Source of the DNA: Nitrospirota bacterium | GTDB taxonomy: Bacteria > Nitrospirota > Thermodesulfovibrionia > Thermodesulfovibrionales > UBA1546 | Assembly (NCBI GenBank): GCA_016208915.1 | Contig: JACQXE010000077.1 | Location: forward strand, 1 to 59,814 | Direction: 5' to 3' | DNA: 59,814 nt | Part shown: positions 34,356 through 43,572 of the stretch, in pieces | Layout: every line of letters starts with the position of its first letter | How positions within the stretch are numbered: position 1 is the stretch's first letter | Translations under genes and position numbers: made by a program | The notes under the pieces: generated by a model | The model's database searches: none | The model's input: only the letters and a program-made list of their open reading frames with translations | What the model was told of the DNA's origin: nothing

Positions 34356-34948
34356 AACCGGATTACTTTGAATATCTGAAAAACCGAAGCTCTGCAAGGC
34401 TTTTCCTGCGCAAATTGTTTTTACAACCTATAGCAAAGTATTTTTCCGGTAAGGTTCTTGATATCGGGGCGGGCATTGGGGAATTTTTAGAACTATATCC
34501 TGATGCAACAGGAGTGGACATTGACAAGCATTGCGTTTCATACTGTAATTCCAGAGGATTAAATTGTGTGCAAGGAGATATTTATAATCTTCCATTCGAA
34601 GATAACTCTTTTGACGGCATATTGCTGAATAATATTCTGGAGCATTTAGACAGCCCTGCTGAAGCATTTTTCGAAATAAAACGGGTTCTGAAAAATAAAG
34701 GCAAACTCATGATTGAATTGCCCGGCAGAAAAGGTTTTTATTTTGATAAGACTCATGTAAAATTCTGGGAGAAAGATGAAGTGGTTCAATTTCTTGGAAA
34801 AAGGGGTTTTCAGGAGATACGGGCAATATATTTCCCTGTGCCGTTCAAGGCAGCAGGCGCTTTTCTTACCCATAACAAATTGAGGGTATTTGCTGTTAAT
34901 GCAAAAAAGGATATAGTAGACAGAAGCAGAGATAATAAAGGGAACTGA
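34352..34948 (+). CDS. SAM-dependent methyltransferase
   Basis: 198 residues: motif I VLDIGAGIGEFLELYP, the acidic D in TGVDIDKHCV, and LLNNILEHLDSP. The start at 34352 overlaps the stop of the GT4 gene (ATGA); an in-frame longer version begins inside that gene and is unlikely. It returns to AT-rich composition. A role in O-methylation of a glycan is possible. Confidence 0.82.
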   Translation: MKPDYFEYLKNRSSARLFLRKLFLQPIAKYFSGKVLDIGAGIGEFLELYPDATGVDIDKHCVSYCNSRGLNCVQGDIYNLPFEDNSFDGILLNNILEHLDSPAEAFFEIKRVLKNKGKLMIELPGRKGFYFDKTHVKFWEKDEVVQFLGKRGFQEIRAIYFPVPFKAAGAFLTHNKLRVFAVNAKKDIVDRSRDNKGN

Positions 34949-35680
34949 ATGTCAGAGAAGAAATGCGAACAACAGTTGAATAATTTTGCCGTAATAATGC
35001 CGGCCTACAATGAGGCAGGGCGGATTTCATCTACTATTGCCGGCATAAGAAGGATTACTGATAAGGATATTATTGTCATCAGCGACGGATCAACCGACGA
35101 TACTGCGGAGGAAGCTGCTGCTGCCGGCGCAAAGGTGCTGAGGCTGCCCTTTAATCTCGGCTATGGCGCAGCTCTCCAGACAGGGTTTAAGTATGCATTG
35201 GAAAAGGGATATGAATTTGCAGTCCAGATGGATGCCGACGGCCAGCATGAGCCTTCAGGAATAAAAGAACTCATAGAACCTGTCTTCCGGAACGAGGTTG
35301 ACGTTGTAATAGGTTCGAGATTTCTGGATAAGGGAAATTATAAGGCTCCGTTTGTGAGAAGGATGGGGATGTATTTTTTTGGATTTATTTCATCAGTTAT
35401 TACCGGCAGAAAGATAACTGATCCCACATCAGGATTTCAGGCATTAAACAGAAAGATTATGGAATTCTATGCAAGCGATGCATATCCGGTTGATTATCCC
35501 GATGCTGATGTTATCATTATGCTTCACAGGAGAGGCTACAGGTTCAAGGAGGTTCAGGTAACTATGCATAATGCTGCAAAGAGGTCAATGCACGGCGGAA
35601 TAATTAAACCGATGTATTATATTTTTAAGATGCTGCTTTCAATATTTGTTACTTTACTGAGAAAGGAGGATAAATTATGA
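34949..35680 (+). CDS. GT2 family glycosyltransferase (DPM1-like)
   Basis: 243 residues with the GT2 start VIMPAYNEAGRISS, the strand VISDGSTDDTAE, and the metal-binding QMDADGQHEP. It resembles polyprenyl-phosphate sugar transferases that make lipid-linked donors. Two membrane-prone helices at the C terminus are not long enough to be certain spans. The next gene, a DUF2304 membrane protein, overlaps it by four bases. Confidence 0.84.
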   Translation: MSEKKCEQQLNNFAVIMPAYNEAGRISSTIAGIRRITDKDIIVISDGSTDDTAEEAAAAGAKVLRLPFNLGYGAALQTGFKYALEKGYEFAVQMDADGQHEPSGIKELIEPVFRNEVDVVIGSRFLDKGNYKAPFVRRMGMYFFGFISSVITGRKITDPTSGFQALNRKIMEFYASDAYPVDYPDADVIIMLHRRGYRFKEVQVTMHNAAKRSMHGGIIKPMYYIFKMLLSIFVTLLRKEDKL

Positions 35681-36006
35681 CAGCTCAGCAAAAGATCGCT
35701 GCACTGATCATGGGTGCAGGTCTGTTTCTGGTTATTATCGAGATGGTAAGAAGGAGAAAGCTCGCTGAAGAATATTCATTCCTCTGGCTGCTTACAGGAC
35801 TATGTGTTATTGTGCTTGTCTTGTGGTATGACCTCTTGGAATGGCTGACTCATTTTATCGGAGCCATGACCCCGACAACGACTCTTTTTATATTTGGATT
35901 TTTATTTTTGATGTTGATTAATCTGCACTATTCCATGAAGATTAGCCGGCTTGGGTTGCAGGTGAAAGAGCTTGCACAGAAGATAGCCATATATGAAAGA
36001 AAGTGA
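35677..36006 (+). CDS. DUF2304 membrane protein
   Basis: 109 residues with three hydrophobic segments and the family motif RRRKLAEEYSFLWLLTGL. DUF2304 proteins nearly always follow DPM1-like GT2 genes and are thought to help them in the membrane. This is the last gene of the forward block before a convergent gene; only five bases separate the stop codons, with no clear terminator. Confidence 0.85.
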   Translation: MTAQQKIAALIMGAGLFLVIIEMVRRRKLAEEYSFLWLLTGLCVIVLVLWYDLLEWLTHFIGAMTPTTTLFIFGFLFLMLINLHYSMKISRLGLQVKELAQKIAIYERK

Positions 36007-36011
36007 GATAA

Positions 36012-37121
36012 TTAGGATACGGCTGAAATTATTTCTATAAATTCATCGGCTGCTTTTTCTATGGAATAGTTTTCTGCTCTCAGCCTTGCCTTGTATCCCA
36101 TTGTCTTATAATCTCTGAGAGCGCGTGTTATTTTCTCCGCCAGCGCAGCAAAGTCAAGAGGATCCTCAAGTATAAACCCTTCCTTCCCATCCGTAATAAG
36201 TTCGGATGCCCCGTTGTTTCTTGTTGTGATTACAGGAATACCTGACGCCATTGCCTCAAGGGTTGCATTGCTGAAGGGGTCATAGATGGTTGGTAATATA
36301 AAAATATCCGCTGCTGCATAATATTTCTCTATATCTTTCTGAGGCCCAAGAAACGAAACTGCATTAGTAGTGTTATATTTTCCGGCAATACCCATGAATT
36401 TTTTAATGTTCCCTTTGCCTATAACCAGCAGCCTCAGATTTTCTTCTGAGTTTACTATGGAAAGGGAGCGAAGCAGAGTCTTAAGCCCTTTTCTCTCAAA
36501 CCCGGACCCCACAAAAAGAATAAGTATAGTCTTGTCATCAATCCCCAATTCCTTCCTTACGTGATCTCTGTATAATCCTGCATTACGCGGAGAAAATCTC
36601 TTGAGATCAACTCCGTTATAAACCACTTTTATTTTGGACTCAGGGATATTGTAATGATGGATTATCTGTGATTTGACCATTTGTGAGTTCGCGACAATAA
36701 TCTTTGTGCCGGAGAATATTTTTTTCTCGATGCGCAGAAGCATTTTATGAAGGGGATTTACCGGAAAACTGTATCTTTTCCATTTTGGTTCGATCATCTC
36801 TCTGAGTCTGAGCCATTCCCTGTGGCAGCCTTCGCCTGCCCTGTATATATCCTGACAGTTTGTCCGTTCAAGACTGATGATGCAGTCAGCCTTTAGACTT
36901 TTTAATTCACGGCAGACGTTTGAGTTGAATGTGATAAGCGACAGGAGAGATCCAAGCGATATTAAATTGATTTTATGGAAGGTTATCCCGGATGTTTCTA
37001 ACCATTTATTTGCCATTATGTGGATATCTGCCTTGTCACGCAGATGATCCATGAGCGTCTTCATGTAATTTTCCGCGCCGCCATGGACTGAAAATGTCTT
37101 TTTTATAAAGGCGAGTTTCAT
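36012..37121 (-). CDS. GT4 glycosyltransferase, WaaG-like
   Basis: 369 residues on the minus strand: GGAENYMKTLMDHL at the start, then VYNGVDLKRFSPRN, LILFVGSGFERKGLKTLL, and DPFSNATLEAMASGIPVITT. This matches LPS core glucosyltransferase-type GT4. It is the only gene on the minus strand among the polysaccharide genes and shares a divergent promoter region with the GH57 gene. Confidence 0.84.
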   Translation of the reverse strand: MKLAFIKKTFSVHGGAENYMKTLMDHLRDKADIHIMANKWLETSGITFHKINLISLGSLLSLITFNSNVCRELKSLKADCIISLERTNCQDIYRAGEGCHREWLRLREMIEPKWKRYSFPVNPLHKMLLRIEKKIFSGTKIIVANSQMVKSQIIHHYNIPESKIKVVYNGVDLKRFSPRNAGLYRDHVRKELGIDDKTILILFVGSGFERKGLKTLLRSLSIVNSEENLRLLVIGKGNIKKFMGIAGKYNTTNAVSFLGPQKDIEKYYAAADIFILPTIYDPFSNATLEAMASGIPVITTRNNGASELITDGKEGFILEDPLDFAALAEKITRALRDYKTMGYKARLRAENYSIEKAADEFIEIISAVS

Positions 37122-37149
37122 ATTTGGGTTATATTACCATAAGATTCAC

Positions 37150-37178
37150 GCTATTAATAAAGGTACATGTGCTATAAT
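37150..37178 (+). promoter_or_regulatory. possible promoter of the GH57 gene
   Basis: TATAAT lies at 37173-37178 in the 104-bp divergent gap, 48 bp before the ATG of the GH57 gene. The -35 region (near 37150-37156) is weak. No clear -10 for the minus-strand gene could be chosen. Confidence 0.35.
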
Positions 37179-37225
37179 TACCTAATTTAAAAAAGGGAAA
37201 AGCAATTATGGGAAGGTAATAATTA

Positions 37226-39379
37226 ATGTCAAAGCTTTATCTTATACTCTCGATTCATAATCATCAGCCTGTTGGAAATTTTGACCATGTAGTGGAAGAG
37301 GCGTATAAAAATGCATATCTTCCCTTTCTTGAAAAATTTTTTGCATATCCGAAATTAAAGGCAGTTCTGCATTATTCAGGAAATCTTCTTTTATGGCTTG
37401 AAAAAAACCATCCCGAGGCGATTGATATGATAAAGACCCTTCTAAAGAGTGGAAGGGCAGAACTTCTTTCAGGGGGTTTTTATGAGCCTATTCTTTCTTC
37501 GCTTCCTGAAAATGACAAAGTAATGCAGATAAGGAAAATGAATGCATACATAGAGGACAGGTTCGGTTATACGCCTAAGGGGATGTGGCTTGCAGAGAGG
37601 GTTTGGGAGCCGCATATGCCAAAGCCTATATCTAAGGCAGGGATAGAATATCTGTCTGTAGATGACTATCATTTTAAACTTGCAGGATGCAGGGATGAAG
37701 AACTTTTGGGATATTACAAGACAGAGGAAGAGGGGTATACTGTTAATATCTTTCCGGGCAGCGAGACACTCAGATATATGATACCGTTCAAGGGTATAGA
37801 TAGAATAATCTCATATTTAAAAGAGAACTACAGACCTGGATGGTCGCCACTTTTAACAATGGCAGATGACGGAGAAAAATTTGGCGTATGGCCTGAGACA
37901 CGCCGTCACTGCTATGAAGATGGCTGGCTTGAAAGTTTTTTTTCTGCGCTGGAAGATAATTCTGACTGGCTCGAGACTACAACCTTTAAAGAATATCAGG
38001 AAAGATTCTATCCTGCCGGGACTGTATATCTTCCGACCGCAGCTTACAGGGAGATGGGAGAGTGGGCATTGCCTCCTGAAGAAATGCTCGATTATGAGTA
38101 TGTATTATCTAAGATGCAGAAATTATTTGGTGAAAGGGCAAAGGGTTTTTTGAGAGGCGGGACCTGGCGTTCCTTTTTTGCCAAATATCCCGAGTCGAAC
38201 CATATACATAAAAGGATGCTGCATATAAGCAAAAAAGTCTATAAGGCAGTAAAAAAGATTGAGGGTCAAGGGTCAAGGGTCAAGGGTCAAGGAAAAAATA
38301 CACAACACGCAACACGCAACTTGTTGCTGAATGAACTCTGGCAAGGGCAGTGTAATGATGCATACTGGCATGGAATATTTGGAGGGCTTTATCTCCCGCA
38401 TCTGAGGTCTTCATTGTACAGGCATCTCATAACCGCAGAATCAATGGCAGATGAGATATTGTTAAGGGGTCAGGGGACTGGAGGGTCGGGGGCGCAAGGG
38501 TTCAGAGGATTTATTGAAGATGGAGATATTGATTGCGACGGGTTCAGGGATATCTGTATATCCAACAAAGATCTGACAGCGTTCTTTACAGAAGAGAGCG
38601 GAGCGCTTATAGAACTCTCTGTAAAAAAGGACCGGATCAATATACTCGATGTTCTCACCCGAAGACCTGAGGCATATCATTCCAAGATATTGAAGACAGC
38701 GCAGAACGGCTCAGGAGAGGCAAAAACAATTCATGACAGGCTTTTGGTTAAAGAGGAAGGGCTTGCTGATTATATTATCTATGATAGCTACAAGAGGGCC
38801 TCAATGCTTGACCATTTCCTCGATTATAATATCAGGCTTGATGACCTGAGAAGATCGAAATATGAAGAAAAAGGTGATTTTATAGGATTCCCCTATTATA
38901 TGGAACAGGTCGAAGAAAAAGGTGACTTGGGAATCCGCCTCTCAAGGGAAGGTATGGTATCAGGCAATAAGTTAAAGATAGAAAAGTCTGCGCTGTTTGA
39001 TAAAACAGGAATGATATTTGACTATCTGCTTGAAGGAAGATGCAGCGGCATATTTGCAGTGGAATTCAATCTCTCTTTTCTCGGATCTCCTTATACAATA
39101 ATCAATGCAGGGGATAGAGAACTTTTCATGAAGGACACAGGCGAACACAATGATATTAAAAGATTTTTCATAAGGGACAAATTTCTTGGATTTAAGGTTT
39201 CGTTCAGATTTGACGGGGATGTAGATTTGTGGCACTATCCGATAGAGACAGTTTCTCTCTCAGAACAGGGGATTGAAAGGATATATCAGGGGACATCATT
39301 TCTGTTTATGAAGAAGCTTGATTTTAGTGATAAAAAAAGATTAAGGTTTTCTATAAATTTCAAAGGAAGTAAAAAGTAA
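37226..39379 (+). CDS. GH57 4-alpha-glucanotransferase/alpha-amylase
   Basis: 717 residues. The GH57 barrel begins at LILSIHNHQPVG; the nucleophile is E124 in WLAERVWEP and the acid/base is D214 in TMADDGEKFG, the same positions as in the T. litoralis enzyme (E123 and D214). Alpha-amylase/glucanotransferase C-terminal domains (DUF1925/DUF1926) follow. Two low-complexity segments interrupt it: residues about 346-366 (GQGSRVKGQG then QHATRN), coded by heptamer arrays, and about 413-427. Both are in frame, and a change of copy number in the first would disrupt the gene. It would act on glycogen or maltodextrin in the cytoplasm and has no evident link to the surface genes. Confidence 0.9.
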   Translation: MSKLYLILSIHNHQPVGNFDHVVEEAYKNAYLPFLEKFFAYPKLKAVLHYSGNLLLWLEKNHPEAIDMIKTLLKSGRAELLSGGFYEPILSSLPENDKVMQIRKMNAYIEDRFGYTPKGMWLAERVWEPHMPKPISKAGIEYLSVDDYHFKLAGCRDEELLGYYKTEEEGYTVNIFPGSETLRYMIPFKGIDRIISYLKENYRPGWSPLLTMADDGEKFGVWPETRRHCYEDGWLESFFSALEDNSDWLETTTFKEYQERFYPAGTVYLPTAAYREMGEWALPPEEMLDYEYVLSKMQKLFGERAKGFLRGGTWRSFFAKYPESNHIHKRMLHISKKVYKAVKKIEGQGSRVKGQGKNTQHATRNLLLNELWQGQCNDAYWHGIFGGLYLPHLRSSLYRHLITAESMADEILLRGQGTGGSGAQGFRGFIEDGDIDCDGFRDICISNKDLTAFFTEESGALIELSVKKDRINILDVLTRRPEAYHSKILKTAQNGSGEAKTIHDRLLVKEEGLADYIIYDSYKRASMLDHFLDYNIRLDDLRRSKYEEKGDFIGFPYYMEQVEEKGDLGIRLSREGMVSGNKLKIEKSALFDKTGMIFDYLLEGRCSGIFAVEFNLSFLGSPYTIINAGDRELFMKDTGEHNDIKRFFIRDKFLGFKVSFRFDGDVDLWHYPIETVSLSEQGIERIYQGTSFLFMKKLDFSDKKRLRFSINFKGSKK
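38263..38320 (+). repeat. two heptamer arrays within the GH57 gene
   Basis: GGGTCAA is repeated four times in a perfect array (38263-38290) followed by GG, and AACACGC is repeated 2.4 times (38304-38320). A third GC-rich low-complexity tract occurs at about 38466-38504. The units are seven bases long, so loss or gain of one would shift the frame, as in phase-variable genes. Confidence 0.85.
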
Positions 39380-41058
39380 TGAAAGATATAGCGGTCGGAA
39401 TTAGGTTTTACTTTGTTCTGTGTTCTGTATTCTGTGTTTTGTTTTCTTCGGATCTTTATGCGGCGGAGGAGAATCCCCTTCATGCTATGCGTGATGACGT
39501 CGTCTCTTTCTTCAGACCCTTGAACGGTAAGATTATATCAATAAGCGAGGGAACCGCTTTAGCAGAGGTCAATGATAAATCACAGATTAAAAAGGGGATG
39601 AGGCTTGATGTTTTACGGGAGGGGTTGCCATTTGTTCATCCTGTTACAAAAGAGCCTTTAGGCGTAATAGAGACCCCGGTTGGAAAGGTTGAGATAAGGG
39701 AGATACCGCCCGATACATTGCAAGTGGCTGTTGTTAACGGCAATGTCAGGGAAGGAGACAAGCTAAGGCTCTCAGAGACAAAGGTCAGAATGCTTTTTTA
39801 TCAGCGTAGGGATATTGACTGGAGTCTTGCAGAGTCATATTACAGGATGTTGAAGGATACAGGAAGATTTGAAATTATTGATACTGCGATCGAGCCTGAC
39901 AATGACGAAGCAATAGTTGCAGAGGCAAAGAGGCTGAATGTGGAAGTCGTGCTTATCTTGTCTGTAAGAGAAGAGGCAGGGACTACAATGCTCAAACAGA
40001 GGCTTTTCTGGGCTGATGATTCAGTAAAGTTTTTTGAGGATGAGAAGAAGATATTTGTCAAACTGATGAAGGAGCTCAGATTCGGCGAAGAATTTTTCGG
40101 TCCCCAAAAAGAGGAAACAAGATTGTATGTGGACCTTCCATTTGGCGTCAGGCTGATATCAGTGGGTGACATTGACGGTGACGGAAAGGCAGAGCTTTTG
40201 ATGAGCACAGGCAAGGATGTGCGCCTGTACGCAGGCGGCGAGCTAAGCAGCCGTTATGAGATTAAGGGGACTGCTGCAGATGAACATCTTTGGCTGGATA
40301 CAATAGATATGAACAGAAACGGAAGGTCTGAGATTGTAATTACCATGATGCGAAATGATACGGTAAGTTCGCGCATATACGAGCTTATGGATTCAAAGTT
40401 TTCTGTACTATGGGAGGGTAATCTGTTTTTAAGGCGCATGGGGAATGACCTCATTGCTCAGGCATATGAACAGGGAGAGGGATATAAGGGTCCTGTTTTT
40501 GCTATTACTCTGAATGAAGGATACAAGAAGACAGGAGATGTAAATCTTCCCCAAGGTGTGAATATATATGACTTTACCTATATGGACACCCCTGGGGGCA
40601 GATTGATTCTTGCATACGATGATGAGGGACATCTAAACCTTTACGACGACACAGGGAATAAAGTATGGCGCAGCAAGGAGGATTACGGAGGCTTTCTTAC
40701 GACATTCAAGAGAATGTCTCTTAGCGGATTTTTTGAGAAAGGCGAATGGGCTATAAAGGACAGGCTATCTGTTCAGGATAAAGAGGTATTAGTAATAAAA
40801 AGGGTTCCTGTTGTCGGGGTTGCAAAAGGGCTGGGATACAGCAAATCTCAGCTAAAAGGCCTTTGGTGGACAGGTGTTTCAATGGAAGAGAGAGATGTGG
40901 CAGCTGATATATCCGGGAATGCCCTCGATTATGCAATTGTTGATGACCGGCTTGTTGTGCTCAGCAAGCCTTTATTCGGGATAAAGCTTAAGAATATACT
41001 TAAAGGTGAAAGTCTTTTGGGCAGCGTGCTTTTTATATACTCACTTAAAGGGAGGTAG
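39379..41058 (+). CDS. secreted FG-GAP/VCBS-like repeat protein
   Basis: 559 residues. A signal peptide (hydrophobic core about residues 10-23, probable cleavage after LYAA near residue 29) precedes an all-beta protein. Two short calcium-type repeats are visible: VGDIDGDGKAELLMSTGKD and TIDMNRNGRSEIVI, as in FG-GAP/VCBS beta-propellers. The signal core is encoded by TTCTGTG-type heptamers. Function is unknown; an outer-membrane or periplasmic scaffold is possible. It overlaps the GH57 stop codon by one base. Confidence 0.72.
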   Translation: MKDIAVGIRFYFVLCSVFCVLFSSDLYAAEENPLHAMRDDVVSFFRPLNGKIISISEGTALAEVNDKSQIKKGMRLDVLREGLPFVHPVTKEPLGVIETPVGKVEIREIPPDTLQVAVVNGNVREGDKLRLSETKVRMLFYQRRDIDWSLAESYYRMLKDTGRFEIIDTAIEPDNDEAIVAEAKRLNVEVVLILSVREEAGTTMLKQRLFWADDSVKFFEDEKKIFVKLMKELRFGEEFFGPQKEETRLYVDLPFGVRLISVGDIDGDGKAELLMSTGKDVRLYAGGELSSRYEIKGTAADEHLWLDTIDMNRNGRSEIVITMMRNDTVSSRIYELMDSKFSVLWEGNLFLRRMGNDLIAQAYEQGEGYKGPVFAITLNEGYKKTGDVNLPQGVNIYDFTYMDTPGGRLILAYDDEGHLNLYDDTGNKVWRSKEDYGGFLTTFKRMSLSGFFEKGEWAIKDRLSVQDKEVLVIKRVPVVGVAKGLGYSKSQLKGLWWTGVSMEERDVAADISGNALDYAIVDDRLVVLSKPLFGIKLKNILKGESLLGSVLFIYSLKGR

Positions 41059-41060
41059 GA

Positions 41061-41777
41061 GTGTTTCTTTCTGATAAAATTCCGGCACATGTAGGGATAA
41101 TAATGGATGGAAATGGAAGATGGGCTGAACTGCGGGGTCTTCCAAGGATAGAAGGGCATAGGAGGGGCGCAGAAAGGTCAAGGGAGATTATTTCTGCTGC
41201 AAGGGAAATCGGTATCAAGACGTTAACACTGTATGCCTTTTCCATCGAAAACTGGCAGAGGCCCCAAAGCGAAGTTACCACACTTATGAAGATACTTGAA
41301 CTATATCTGAAGAATGAATTAAAGGACCTTGTAGAGCAGGGGATCGTTTTCAGGACAATAGGGGAGACTTGGAGGCTTCCTAAAAATATACAGTCTCTGC
41401 TTGCAGAAACAGAGCGTATTACAGCCGAAAATACCGGAATGACATTGGTTGCTGCATTGAGTTACGGCGGCAGGAATGAGATAATCAGGGCCACCCAGAA
41501 AATAATAGCTTCAGGCGTTAGTCCTGAAAAAATTTCTGAGGACATGTTCGATTCTTTTTTGGATACAGCAGGCATTCAATCGCCTGACCTTATCATAAGG
41601 ACGAGCGGAGAAAGGCGTATAAGCAATTTTCTGCTCTGGCAGAGCGCATATTCAGAACTTTATTTCACAGATACGCTCTGGCCTGACTTTACAAGAGAGG
41701 AGTTCCTGATTGCGATTCATGATTATCAGATGCGTGAGAGGAGGTTTGGCGCTGTCCCTTTGAGGGCAAGTCTATGA
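41061..41777 (+). CDS. uppS: isoprenyl (undecaprenyl) diphosphate synthase
   Basis: 238 residues with the UppS core: VGIIMDGNGRWAELRGL and the catalytic Asp in MDGNGRW, then IRTSGERRISNFLLWQSAY and DTLWPDFTREEF near the end. It supplies the C55 carrier lipid used by all surface polysaccharides. GTG start after GGGAGGTAGGA. It is followed by cdsA after one base. Confidence 0.95.
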   Translation: MFLSDKIPAHVGIIMDGNGRWAELRGLPRIEGHRRGAERSREIISAAREIGIKTLTLYAFSIENWQRPQSEVTTLMKILELYLKNELKDLVEQGIVFRTIGETWRLPKNIQSLLAETERITAENTGMTLVAALSYGGRNEIIRATQKIIASGVSPEKISEDMFDSFLDTAGIQSPDLIIRTSGERRISNFLLWQSAYSELYFTDTLWPDFTREEFLIAIHDYQMRERRFGAVPLRASL

Positions 41778-41778
41778 T

Positions 41779-42576
41779 ATGCATCTAAAAAGACTGATTG
41801 TAGCTGCGATTATATTGCCGCTGCTTTATTTCTATATAACAGAATTATCAGCGGCATATTTTCTTTTTCTTCTTATAACAGTATCTGCTATTGCGCAGTA
41901 TGAATTCTATTCGATGTGCAATGTTAGGCCTCTCCTTAAGTATTCAGGCATAATTCTTGGGATGCTGACTATATCAGGCATATATTTTTCAAAGGCCGGC
42001 CTGACCGACTCTTTTATTATTTCATTTATTATAATTGCGTGCATAAGGCTTTTTTTGATACATGAGCCTGCGTCTTCTCTCAAAGATACGGCAACAACAC
42101 TGATTGCAGTTGTATATATCTCAGGGCTTCTAAGTTATCAGGTGTTTCTCAGGGCAAACGGAGCTAGCTGGATAATATTCCTCTATGGCTGTGTGTGGGC
42201 TTCAGACAGCTTTGCGTATTACATCGGCAAGGGAATCGGAAAGAGAAAATTGTATGAAAAAATGAGTCCCAATAAAACAATTGCAGGCGCCTTCGGCTCT
42301 GTAGCAGGCGGAGCAGCAGGCGCAGTTATACTCAAGACTATGCTCTTAAATGAGATGCCTTTAGATTTCACAAAGACTATTCTGTTCGGGATAATCATTG
42401 GTGCGGTCGCCATCATAGGAGACCTTGTGGAGTCTATGTTCAAACGCGATGTAGGGGTGAAGGATTCAAGCGGTATACTGCCGGGGCATGGCGGTATGCT
42501 CGATAAGATTGACAGCATGTTGTTTGCAGGTCCTGCGCTTTACTGGTGTTGCACAATTCTGGGCCTGGTTCATTAG
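41779..42576 (+). CDS. cdsA: phosphatidate cytidylyltransferase
   Basis: 265 residues, about eight membrane spans, and the family signature near the C terminus (SMFKRDVGVKDSSGILPGHG then GMLDKIDSM). It makes CDP-diacylglycerol for phospholipid synthesis. The usual order uppS-cdsA-dxr-rseP is interrupted here: dxr lies 7.5 kb further on, after an inserted group of glycosylation genes. Confidence 0.95.
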   Translation: MHLKRLIVAAIILPLLYFYITELSAAYFLFLLITVSAIAQYEFYSMCNVRPLLKYSGIILGMLTISGIYFSKAGLTDSFIISFIIIACIRLFLIHEPASSLKDTATTLIAVVYISGLLSYQVFLRANGASWIIFLYGCVWASDSFAYYIGKGIGKRKLYEKMSPNKTIAGAFGSVAGGAAGAVILKTMLLNEMPLDFTKTILFGIIIGAVAIIGDLVESMFKRDVGVKDSSGILPGHGGMLDKIDSMLFAGPALYWCCTILGLVH

Positions 42577-42582
42577 ATTTCT

Positions 42583-43542
42583 ATGAAAGCTTCTTGTCCT
42601 ATATGCAATGGCCTGTTGGATTTTAGATTAATAGAAGACATCAAACATGAGAAGATGTCATACAATGTTTATTTTTGTAAGTCATGTAAGGTAGGCACTA
42701 CGGTCCCAATCCCATCCCAAGAAGAATTGTCAAAATTGTATTCAGCCAATTATAGATCACCCGAGGGCAGGAAGTTTAATCCGTTTATAGAATTTTTTAT
42801 TTACTTCTGGAGACTACTCAGAAAAAGGAGAATAAAAAAATATATAAAGAAGGGGAGCATACTCGATGTAGGATGTGGACGTGGACTTTTCCTTGATATT
42901 ATGAGAAAGGACGGATGGGACGTGGCAGGCGTTGAATTTGATGAAGCTACAGCTTCATATGCTAAAAAGGTTTATGATATTAATGTAGTGAGCGGAGATC
43001 CGGAAGAATGGGGTTTTTCGTCGGAGAATTTTGATGTTATTATTATAAGCCATGTACTTGAACATCTTCATAATCCTGCACAGATGATTAAAGAGTGCAG
43101 AAGGCTGCTTAAAAAAAATGGGTTGTTTGTCTGTGCTATACCGAATTTAGCGAGCCTTCAGGCATCCGCAGGCAAGGGGGCATGGTTTCATCTGGACATC
43201 CCATATCATATTTATCATTTCTCAAGAGATGGGTTAATCAGACTATTAAACATAAATTCCTTTAAGATTGTAGGAGAAAGGCAGTTTGATATTGAATATA
43301 ATCCCTTTGGGTGGTTGCAGACACTGCTGAATATATCTGGTATCAAGAAAAATTTTTTTTATAATATGCTTAAAAGCCCTGAACTGAGAAAAAGAGAGAT
43401 TTCAAATGTCAAAGGCCAAGATATATTGCTTACAATTGCTTTGCTGCCTTTCTATCTGCTTTTGTCTTTTATGCTCTCTGCAATAGAGTCTTTTGCATTA
43501 AAGAGGGGTGGCACTATTGAGATATTTGCAATTAAAGAGTAG
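42583..43542 (+). CDS. methyltransferase with N-terminal zinc ribbon
   Basis: 319 residues. The first 40 carry four cysteines (CPICNG and CKSCKVG) that look like a zinc ribbon, and a class I methyltransferase follows (ILDVGCGRGLFLDIMRKD, ISHVLEHLHNPA). A hydrophobic C-terminal segment (about residues 285-305) may anchor it. The lipid-associated placement suggests methylation of a lipid-linked sugar, but this is inference. Confidence 0.8.
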   Translation: MKASCPICNGLLDFRLIEDIKHEKMSYNVYFCKSCKVGTTVPIPSQEELSKLYSANYRSPEGRKFNPFIEFFIYFWRLLRKRRIKKYIKKGSILDVGCGRGLFLDIMRKDGWDVAGVEFDEATASYAKKVYDINVVSGDPEEWGFSSENFDVIIISHVLEHLHNPAQMIKECRRLLKKNGLFVCAIPNLASLQASAGKGAWFHLDIPYHIYHFSRDGLIRLLNINSFKIVGERQFDIEYNPFGWLQTLLNISGIKKNFFYNMLKSPELRKREISNVKGQDILLTIALLPFYLLLSFMLSAIESFALKRGGTIEIFAIKE

Positions 43543-43572
43543 AGATAAAGACTTATTTTATGGAGAGATAAA

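Noticed and set aside
38263-38320. CRISPR-like array
   Set aside because: Repeats are seven bases long with no spacers, there are no cas genes nearby, and the tract is translated.
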